From NCBI GenBank assembly GCA_019090885.1, contig JAHRVC010000124.1, forward strand, positions 1-34,741: a stretch of DNA of 34,741 nt, read 5' to 3'. Each line of letters starts with the position of its first letter. The stretch's first letter is position 1. Under the pieces are notes generated by a model. The model was not told the DNA's origin. It saw nothing but the letters and a program-made list of their open reading frames with translations, and ran no database searches. The stretch is from Marinosulfonomonas sp. GTDB taxonomy: Bacteria > Pseudomonadota > Alphaproteobacteria > Rhodobacterales > Rhodobacteraceae. Position numbers and translations under genes: made by a program. This document shows positions 27,568 to 34,741 of the stretch, one piece after another.

Positions 27568-28581
27568 ATGAAACTCGCCACATTGCTGGACAACAGCCGC
27601 GACGGGCGGCTGGTCGTAGTCTCGACTGATCTGGAGCGTTACGTTCTGGCCACGGATATCAGCGCAACCCTGCAAGGTGCATTGGACGATTGGGCACAAG
27701 CCAAGCCAGCCCTGCAATCGCTGTCCGACCAGCTAAACAGCGGCGCCATCAAGGGCGAGGCTTTCGATCAGGTCAAGGCCGCCAGCCCCCTGCCCCGCGC
27801 CTATCAATGGCTCGACGGCTCGGCCTATCTTAACCATGGCGAATTGGTGCGAAAGGCGCGCAATGCCCAAATGCCCAAGGGCTATGAAACCGACCCGATC
27901 ATGTATCAGGGCGGCTCGGACAGTTTCACTCCGCCCCACCACCCGATCGAATTGATCACCGAAGACTGGGGCATCGACTTTGAATCCGAGATCGCGGTGA
28001 TTACCGATGATGTGCCCATGGGCGTCACACCGGCGCAGGCGGGCGAACACATCCAGTTGGTCGTGCTGGTCAATGACGTGTCTTTGCGCGCGCTTATCCC
28101 CGACGAAATGGCCAAAAGTCTGGGCCTGATCCACTCAAAGTCATCCTCGGCGTTTTCACCGGTTGCGGTCACACCCGATGAGCTGGGCAAAGCCTGGCAA
28201 GACGGCAAACTGCACTTGCCGCTGCTTTCGACATATAACGGTGCGCTTTTTGGCAAACCCAATGGCGGGCGCGACATGACGTTCAGCTTTCCCGATTTGA
28301 TAGCACATGCCGCCAAATCCCGGGTTCTTTCTGCCGGTTCGATCGTTGGATCTGGCACGGTGTCAAACAAACTGGATGGCGGGCCGGGCAAACCGGTTCC
28401 CTCGGGCGGCAGTGGCTATTCCTGCATCGCCGAAATCCGGATGATCGAAACGATCCTGGATGGTGCACCCAAAACGCCTTACATGAGTTTTGGCGACACC
28501 ATCCGCATTGAAATGAATGATGCAAACGGCAAGTCGATTTTCGGCTCTATTGATCAGGTGATTAAGAAACATGATGTCTGA
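27568..28581 (+). CDS. Fumarylacetoacetate hydrolase (FAH)-family protein
   Basis: DFESEIAVITDDVPMGVTPAQAGEHIQLVVLVNDVSLR; FSPVAVTPDELG; SAGSIVGSGTVSNK. Confidence 0.9.
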   Translation: MKLATLLDNSRDGRLVVVSTDLERYVLATDISATLQGALDDWAQAKPALQSLSDQLNSGAIKGEAFDQVKAASPLPRAYQWLDGSAYLNHGELVRKARNAQMPKGYETDPIMYQGGSDSFTPPHHPIELITEDWGIDFESEIAVITDDVPMGVTPAQAGEHIQLVVLVNDVSLRALIPDEMAKSLGLIHSKSSSAFSPVAVTPDELGKAWQDGKLHLPLLSTYNGALFGKPNGGRDMTFSFPDLIAHAAKSRVLSAGSIVGSGTVSNKLDGGPGKPVPSGGSGYSCIAEIRMIETILDGAPKTPYMSFGDTIRIEMNDANGKSIFGSIDQVIKKHDV

Positions 28582-29449
28582 AACTAACGGCCAGACTGCA
28601 ACGCCGGTGCAGGACCTTCGCACGCTTCTGGACAGTGGGGAATTACTTGTCACGCCCGCGTGTTGGGATGCGCTTTCGGCCAAGCTGATCCAGCAAGCGG
28701 GTTTCAAGCTGACCTTCATGAGCGGCTTTGCGGTGGCCGGGGCGCGGCTGGGCCTGCCCGATACTGGGCTAATTTCTTACGCAGAAATGGCCGATCAGCT
28801 ACGTAATATCGCCGCCTGCGTGTCGATCCCGGTTATCGGGGATGGGGACACAGGATATGGCAATGCGCTGAATGTGCGGCGCACGGTGCAGGGCTATGCG
28901 CAAGCCGGCGCTGCCTGCGTGATGATCGAGGATCAGCTTGCCCCAAAACGCTGCGGCCACACCAAGGGCAAACAGGTCGTCACCCGTGACGAGGCATTTG
29001 CCCGCATCCGCGCCGCAGTAGACGCGCGCAACGAAGGCGCCGACATCCTGATCCTTGCACGCACCGATGCACGCCAGGATCACGGGCTGGACGAAGCGAT
29101 TTCACGCGCCCGGATGTTTCGCGAAATTGGTGCCGACATCACCTTTGTCGAGGCCCCTCATACGCCTGACGAAATGCGCCGGATCTGCACCGAAGTCGAC
29201 GGCCCCTGCATGGCCAATCTGGTCGAGGGCGGGCTGACACCGATGCTGTCACACAAAGAGCTTCAGGATATCGGATATGCCCTTGTTACTTACCCGCTGA
29301 CAGCGCTGACCGCCTCGATCGCCGCGATAAACGAGGTGCTGGCGCAAACCAATGCCGACGATCTGCAAAAACCAGCGATGTCATTTGCTGATTTGCGCAA
29401 AACTGTCGGTTTTGACGACTATTACGAGGCCGAAGAGCGGTATCAGTAG
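28571..29449 (+). CDS. Isocitrate lyase/PEP mutase-family (methylisocitrate lyase-like) protein
   Basis: MSGFAVAGARLGLPDTGLISYAEM; PVIGDGDTGYGN; IEDQLAPKRCGHTKGK (KRCGH catalytic loop). Overlaps the FAH gene by 8-11 nt. Confidence 0.92.
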   Translation: MMSETNGQTATPVQDLRTLLDSGELLVTPACWDALSAKLIQQAGFKLTFMSGFAVAGARLGLPDTGLISYAEMADQLRNIAACVSIPVIGDGDTGYGNALNVRRTVQGYAQAGAACVMIEDQLAPKRCGHTKGKQVVTRDEAFARIRAAVDARNEGADILILARTDARQDHGLDEAISRARMFREIGADITFVEAPHTPDEMRRICTEVDGPCMANLVEGGLTPMLSHKELQDIGYALVTYPLTALTASIAAINEVLAQTNADDLQKPAMSFADLRKTVGFDDYYEAEERYQ

Positions 29450-29468
29450 CCGACAGGCACCAACCGGA

Positions 29469-30659
29469 TCATTTGGACAGGCCTTTGTCTGCCATCCAGC
29501 CTTTAACCAGCCCGACGGATTGGGCCAAAAGCTCTGGCTGGCCCTGATAATAATGCGTCGCACCTTTGATCAGATGATATTGGCGATCCGTCTGCGGGGC
29601 CGCGTCATAAACCATTTTCGGGTGGCTTGCGGGCGCTGCATCATCGGCAGAGTTTTCCACCACCAACAAAGGCACGGCAATTTTCGCCGCCCCCGCCAGC
29701 GCATCAGCGCGGGAATCATCATACGACCATTGCGACAGCCAACTGCGTAGCGAACTGTAACGCGCTAACCCCGCCGGGCTGACATTGGCAGCCTCTGGCA
29801 CACCCAGATAACATTGCCCCGCGACCCGGTCGTTTGCGTCAACGGCAGGGTCCAGCCAACGCAGATCGGCCATCGTGCGATGCACAACAAAGGCGCGTTC
29901 ATGTTCGGGTGAATTGCGTGACTTCAGGGTTTCAAGCGTTTCACGAACGGTTGTCGTAATGCGCCTTATGCGGGCCAGTTGGGCGGCGCGAAACTGGCTG
30001 ATGTATTCATTACTATAGGGCGGCTTATTTGGGTTATTCGGGTCGTATATATCCAGCTCAACCACACGGTCATCAGGGTTGAATTCATCGCTGACAGACG
30101 GATCAATCCATTCGCTAAGCGTGCGCGCGCGGCTGGCATGGGCAGCTATCATAATCACGCCGTCCGCCGGGATCAGGCCTGCAGACGTCAGATCATAGGG
30201 ATCACCTGCCGGCGTCGCGGTAATAGACGGTTTCTCCGCCTCGCCCTGATAAAAAAGCGACAGGGATGCACCACCGCTCCAGCCAATCAGAACGACCTTT
30301 TCGTAGCCAAGATCCTGCTTGGCGTGGCGGATATATTCGCCCATATCGCGCGCAACTTTTTCCATGATCAGCGCACTGTCATTGCGCGCATACCGCGAGC
30401 CCGCGCAAATCACGTGAACACCGGATTTTGCCAGTGCGGCGGGCATTGGCAACAGTTGAAGCGTCGTTGCCGGGTGCATGAAAATCACGACCGTTTTGGA
30501 TGGTCGCCCGGCCGGCTTCAGCAGTTGACCTTCCAGCCAAACAAACCCCTGCGAGCCACTAAACCCATAGGTTTCCACATTTTTTGCAGTTTCCTGAAAA
30601 CTCAGGGTAAGCGGCACACGCTCAAATTCAAAAGTCTGGTCTGACATTTTTCGGATCAA
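29469..30659 (-). CDS. Alpha/beta hydrolase
   Basis: Nucleophile elbow GWSGGAS; KTVVIFMHPATTLQLLPMPAALAKSGVHVICAGSRY; C-terminal LLVVENSADDAAP and His in KGATHYYQ. Confidence 0.8.
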   Translation of the reverse strand: MIRKMSDQTFEFERVPLTLSFQETAKNVETYGFSGSQGFVWLEGQLLKPAGRPSKTVVIFMHPATTLQLLPMPAALAKSGVHVICAGSRYARNDSALIMEKVARDMGEYIRHAKQDLGYEKVVLIGWSGGASLSLFYQGEAEKPSITATPAGDPYDLTSAGLIPADGVIMIAAHASRARTLSEWIDPSVSDEFNPDDRVVELDIYDPNNPNKPPYSNEYISQFRAAQLARIRRITTTVRETLETLKSRNSPEHERAFVVHRTMADLRWLDPAVDANDRVAGQCYLGVPEAANVSPAGLARYSSLRSWLSQWSYDDSRADALAGAAKIAVPLLVVENSADDAAPASHPKMVYDAAPQTDRQYHLIKGATHYYQGQPELLAQSVGLVKGWMADKGLSK

Positions 30660-30843
30660 GCCTTTTCGTTAGGGGTTTATGAAAGGTTATCACATTCCCC
30701 ACGGGGCTTGCACGGACATTAACGCAAATTATCCGCCGCAAAACGCCGGTTTGTTGGCCGGGAATATGGTCGCCCACACACGCGATCTTGCTTGCCAGTT
30801 ATTGTGAGGCCGACTAGCAAGAAGGTGCAAACGAGGGCAGCAA

Positions 30844-32112
30844 TTGATCGCTTACCGGATAATTTTATTTCTCGCACAGCCCTTCGTGGTCGGCTTTATG
30901 GTTTTGCGCGCGCTTGGCGGGCGGGAAAGCCGGACGGACCTGCGGCAGCGGTTCGCTGCGACTGCCAATGTTGCGCGTCAGACACCGACCATCTGGCTGC
31001 ACGGGGCCTCGATTGGCGAAATCACTTCGGCACGCCACTTGATCGACAGGCTGCTTGCCCAGTTTGATGGCACCAAGATCGTGGTGACGGTGAACACAAT
31101 CACGGCGCGTGATCTGGTCGATGGATGGGGCCTGGCACGCGTGGCTGCACGGCTTGCGCCATTGGAAATCGGGCGGGCGACAGAACGGTTTTTGGACGAC
31201 TGGAACCCTAAAGCCCTGATATCCTTGGAAAATGAGCTGTGGCCGAAACGGTTTCAGGCGTGCAAGTTGCGTAATATTCCGGTTTTGATCGCTGGTGGGC
31301 GGCTGTCAGAACGCTCGGCACGGCGTTGGTTGCGGATGGGAGGTTTGGCAACAAAAACAATGCAGACGCTGGATTTTGTCGCGCCGCTGGACCTGCAAAA
31401 CGGGGATCAGTTTCTGGCATTGGGCCTGCCCAAGGACCGGCTATCGCCCCCCTTGAACCTGAAGGCGACCGTGCAGCTTGCGCCGCTGCCAGCCGGGGCG
31501 GTCGATCGACTGAATGCCGCCTTTCCTAGGGCGCAAACGATACTGGCAGCCTCGACCCACGAAGGCGAAGAATTGGGAATTATCTCCGCTTTTTCCGAAG
31601 CTTACAAAACAAACCCGGATTTGCGATTGATTTTGGCCCCGCGCCACCCGCATCGCGCTGGCAGCGTGGCCGCATTATTGCAGGCACAGGGGTTAGAATT
31701 TTCCAGACGATCAGACACAGCCGCATCACCCGCCGATCACCCGGTGCTGCTGGCGGACACCCTTGGCGAAATGGCGCTTTGGTATTCATTGGCCGGTCTG
31801 ACTGTGATCGGCGGAACATTTACAGACAAAGGCGGGCACACACCTTTTGAACCGGTGCAGTTTGGTTCGGCTGTTGTGCACGGGCCTGACGTGGCGAACC
31901 ATCGTCCGGCATTTGATGCTTTGGCAGCGGCAAAAGGCGCAATCGCCCTGCCCGACCTTGACGGTTTACCGGCAGTTTTTCATCGTGTCGGAAAAACAGA
32001 CTGGCAGAAAATGTGCCAGAAAGCGACGTTTGCCTTGCAACAGCTGGCAAAGCATCAATCAGATGTTAACCCATTGATTGAAAGCCTGAAAAAATCCATC
32101 CGAATACCCTGA
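30844..32112 (+). CDS. waaA: 3-deoxy-D-manno-octulosonic acid (Kdo) transferase (TTG start)
   Basis: IWLHGASIGEITSARHLIDRLL; LISLENELWPKRFQACKLRNIPVLIAGGRLSERSARRW; TVIGGTFTDKGGHTPFEPVQFGSAVVHGPDVANH. Confidence 0.93.
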   Translation: MIAYRIILFLAQPFVVGFMVLRALGGRESRTDLRQRFAATANVARQTPTIWLHGASIGEITSARHLIDRLLAQFDGTKIVVTVNTITARDLVDGWGLARVAARLAPLEIGRATERFLDDWNPKALISLENELWPKRFQACKLRNIPVLIAGGRLSERSARRWLRMGGLATKTMQTLDFVAPLDLQNGDQFLALGLPKDRLSPPLNLKATVQLAPLPAGAVDRLNAAFPRAQTILAASTHEGEELGIISAFSEAYKTNPDLRLILAPRHPHRAGSVAALLQAQGLEFSRRSDTAASPADHPVLLADTLGEMALWYSLAGLTVIGGTFTDKGGHTPFEPVQFGSAVVHGPDVANHRPAFDALAAAKGAIALPDLDGLPAVFHRVGKTDWQKMCQKATFALQQLAKHQSDVNPLIESLKKSIRIP

Positions 32113-32195
32113 CATCCCCCAAAAGACAGCATCGACATAGACTTGTCGCAATCCCGTGCTAGGGTAGGAAAACAGGCAAAAAACAGAGCAGGCGA

Positions 32196-32687
32196 ATGCA
32201 GCCGCAAAATGACATGAGTTTACCAAAGGTAAAACAACGCCCGATCAAATTGCCCAGCGCGCAGAAACGCGAGTTGCGCACGCAATTTGGTGCATTGTGC
32301 TATCGGATCAGGAAAGACAAAACTCAGGTTTTGCTTGTTACCAGCCGGGGTAGCAAACGCTGGATTGTGCCCAAGGGCTGGCCGATGGACGATACGACAC
32401 CGGCAAAAGCCGCCGCGCAGGAAGCCTTTGAAGAAGCCGGGGTTGAGGGACGTTCAAGCAGCGTTTGTTTGGGGATTTATTCCTATACCAAAGGAATGCC
32501 GGGGCAAGATCTGCCCTGCGTGGTTGAGGTATTTCCAGTGAAAGTAAAGCGGTTGGCAAGCATTTACCCAGAGATGAAGCAACGCCAAAGAAAATGGTTC
32601 AGCCTTAAAAAAGCCGCGGCTCTTGTTGATGATCTAGAATTAAGCCAGATAATAAAAGGGTTCGATCCGCGTTTTTTGGGTCGCTGA
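32196..32687 (+). CDS. Nudix hydrolase
   Basis: RWIVPKGWPMDDTTPAKAAAQEAFEEAGVEG (degenerate Nudix box). Confidence 0.85.
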   Translation: MQPQNDMSLPKVKQRPIKLPSAQKRELRTQFGALCYRIRKDKTQVLLVTSRGSKRWIVPKGWPMDDTTPAKAAAQEAFEEAGVEGRSSSVCLGIYSYTKGMPGQDLPCVVEVFPVKVKRLASIYPEMKQRQRKWFSLKKAAALVDDLELSQIIKGFDPRFLGR

Positions 32688-32757
32688 CGGCGCCAATCGT
32701 TGATTGAAACCCGTTTAAAATGCACTATGTTCCTGCACGTTCCAAACCGAGCTTTTT

Positions 32758-33234
32758 ATGATCCGATATTCCTTAAAGTGCCCCGATGCGCATGAATTTG
32801 AAAGCTGGTTCCAGTCTGGCGAGGCGTTCGACAAGCTGGCCGCTGCCAGCATGTTGTCCTGTCCGCAATGCGGCAGCGCGGATGTGCACAAGGCGATCAT
32901 GGCCCCCAGGATTGGCCCGTCACATAAAGCAACAGGTGGCAGCGAAGAGACCACGCCAACTGATACCCCATCCCCCGAACCGGCTGATACGCACGCGCTG
33001 ACCGCGCCCGCGTCCCCTGCCGAAGCGGCGCTGAAAGAGTTGAAAGAGAAAATTCAGGAGCATTCGGAATATGTCGGCCCTGATTTTGCCAAGGAAGCCC
33101 GCAAAATTCATGATGGCGACGCGCCCGAACGGTCAATCTATGGCGAAGCGAAACCCGATGAAGCGCGTAAACTGGTTGAAGACGGCGTGCCGGTGGCACC
33201 GCTTCCGTTTATTCCAAACCGAAAAACCAACTGA
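32758..33234 (+). CDS. DUF1178 family protein
   Basis: MIRYSLKCPDAHEFESWFQSGEAFDKLAAASMLSCPQCGSADVHKAIMAPRI; C-terminal ERSIYGEAKPDEARKLVEDGVPVAPLPF. Confidence 0.92.
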   Translation: MIRYSLKCPDAHEFESWFQSGEAFDKLAAASMLSCPQCGSADVHKAIMAPRIGPSHKATGGSEETTPTDTPSPEPADTHALTAPASPAEAALKELKEKIQEHSEYVGPDFAKEARKIHDGDAPERSIYGEAKPDEARKLVEDGVPVAPLPFIPNRKTN

Positions 33235-33243
33235 GGGTCTGAC

Positions 33244-33891
33244 ATGGCTATTTTAATCACTGGCGCGAACCGCGGCGTGGGCCGCGCGTTGTTTGACGGA
33301 TATTCTGCTGCCGGTCGCCAAGTGATCGGCACGGCACGCACCGCAGGCGATGATTTCCTGCCATTGGATGTGACGCAAAGCGGTTCACATGCCGCGTTGG
33401 CTAGTTCGCTGGCTGGTCAGGAAATTGATCTGCTGATCTGCAACGCTGGTGTATATCTTGATCAGGGCCAAAATCTGGCCGACGGCTATCCCGCTGAAAT
33501 GTGGGCGCAAGCGTTTGCCACCAATGTGACGGGCGTTTTTTCGACCATTCAAAACCTTCTGCCAAATCTTAGGCAGGCCGCCACGCCGAAAATCGCGATC
33601 ATTTCATCCCATATGGGCAGTCAGGAAAATGCGCCGGGCGGCTCCTATATTTATCGGGCATCCAAAGCGGCGGCGCTTAATCTGGGGCGCAATCTGGCAT
33701 CTGATCTGAAGGCAGACGGGATATCTGTGGGCATTTATCATCCCGGCTGGGTGCAAACAGATATGGGCGGGCCCAGCGCTATGGTGACCCCGGCGCAATC
33801 GGCGAAAGGGTTGAGCGCGCGGTTTGATGCCCTTTCACTGGACACAACGGGTTGTTTTGAGACCTTCGAAGGTCAGGCCATCGCATTTTGA
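33244..33891 (+). CDS. Short-chain dehydrogenase/reductase
   Basis: ILITGANRGVGRALF; LLICNAGVY; YRASK catalytic motif. Confidence 0.9.
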   Translation: MAILITGANRGVGRALFDGYSAAGRQVIGTARTAGDDFLPLDVTQSGSHAALASSLAGQEIDLLICNAGVYLDQGQNLADGYPAEMWAQAFATNVTGVFSTIQNLLPNLRQAATPKIAIISSHMGSQENAPGGSYIYRASKAAALNLGRNLASDLKADGISVGIYHPGWVQTDMGGPSAMVTPAQSAKGLSARFDALSLDTTGCFETFEGQAIAF

Positions 33892-33963
33892 TCCAGCTTG
33901 CCCCCCGGCCAGCCTGCGCTTACTAAGCCCCTGACAGTTATTAATCGTTCAATAAGGCACGAC

Positions 33964-34741
33964 ATGCCCGTTTTGGTAATGAAATTCGGTGGCACTTCGG
34001 TGGCCACGCTTGATCGGATACGCCGCGCAGCAAAGCGTGTTGGGCGTGAAGTGGCCAATGGCTATGACGTGATCGTCGTGGTTTCGGCAATGTCCGGCAA
34101 AACCAATGAGTTGGTCGGTTTCGTTAATGAAACTTCGCCGATGTATGATGCCCGTGAATACGACGCCGTAGTTGCATCCGGCGAGCAGGTTACCGCCGGC
34201 CTTATGGCGCTGACTTTGCAGGAAATGGATGTGCCCGCGCGTAGTTGGCTGGGCTGGCAAGTGCCGCTGTTAACAACATCCGTTCATGGCGCGGCCCGGA
34301 TTGACGGCATTCCGACCGACAATATTGACTCCAAATTCGGCGAAGGAATGAAGGTGGCGGTTGTTGCAGGCTTTCAGGGCATTAGCCCCGAGGGGCGGAT
34401 TACCACCCTTGGACGCGGCGGCTCTGACACCACCGCCGTAGCATTTGCCGCAGCGTTTGAGGCCGAGCGATGTGACATCTACACCGATGTAGACGGCATC
34501 TATACCACCGACCCGCGGATCACCGACAAGGCCCGCAAACTGGACAAGATCGCGTTTGAGGAAATTCTGGAACTGGCGTCCCTTGGCGCGAAAGTTTTGC
34601 AAACCCGTTCGGTTGAACTGGCGATGCGCTATAAGGTTCGGCTTCGGGTTTTGTCGAGCTTTGAAGATAATGATGAAAACGCAGGCACGCTTGTCTGCGA
34701 CGAGGAGGATATCGTGGAAAGCAATGTGATTTCCGGCGTCG
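33964..34741 (+). CDS. lysC: Aspartate kinase (3' truncated by window edge)
   Basis: Hand translation [26 protein letters not shown]...[14 protein letters not shown]...[40 protein letters not shown]. Open to the window end, so absent from the ORF track. Confidence 0.96.
   Translation, partial: MPVLVMKFGGTSVATLDRIRRAAKRVGREVANGYDVIVVVSAMSGKTNELVGFVNETSPMYDAREYDAVVASGEQVTAGLMALTLQEMDVPARSWLGWQVPLLTTSVHGAARIDGIPTDNIDSKFGEGMKVAVVAGFQGISPEGRITTLGRGGSDTTAVAFAAAFEAERCDIYTDVDGIYTTDPRITDKARKLDKIAFEEILELASLGAKVLQTRSVELAMRYKVRLRVLSSFEDNDENAGTLVCDEEDIVESNVISGV

Noticed and set aside
1-34741. tRNA/rRNA genes, CRISPR arrays, IS elements or prophage genes
   Set aside because: No cloverleaf, rRNA, spaced-repeat, transposase or integrase signatures seen on either strand by reading; tRNAscan and IS searches were not possible here.

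Overview
The window is an alphaproteobacterial (Rhodobacterales-like) chromosome segment. No RNA genes, mobile elements or CRISPR arrays were recognised. Left part, housekeeping: 5'-truncated accC, aat, a DUF2155 gene, an mlaD-like gene, an NDUFA12-like gene, clpX, clpP, a DUF475 membrane protein and an NAD-dependent epimerase. Centre: a complete periplasmic sulfur-oxidation locus. One strand carries soxVWXYZABCDEF plus a trailing DUF302 gene. The divergent strand carries soxS, an exported HbpS/GlcG-like gene, soxR and a YeeE/SoxT-like transporter. Next comes an accessory catabolic module: a TRAP transporter (dctPQM), an IclR regulator, a luciferase-like flavin monooxygenase with a flavin reductase, a homogentisate-dioxygenase-like cupin, an FAH-family hydrolase, an isocitrate lyase/PEP mutase-family lyase and an alpha/beta hydrolase. 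Right part: waaA/kdtA, a Nudix gene, a DUF1178 gene, an SDR and a 3'-truncated lysC. Main points for follow-up: (i) two exact AATTC-N8-GAATT palindromes in the soxV/soxS and soxW/soxX gaps, with a SoxR that has SqrR-like cysteine spacing; (ii) the uncharacterised catabolic module; (iii) strong intercistronic stem-loops without U-tracts between soxA and soxB, between the HGO-like and FAH genes, and between clpP and clpX. All functional calls come from reading the translations; no database search was run.
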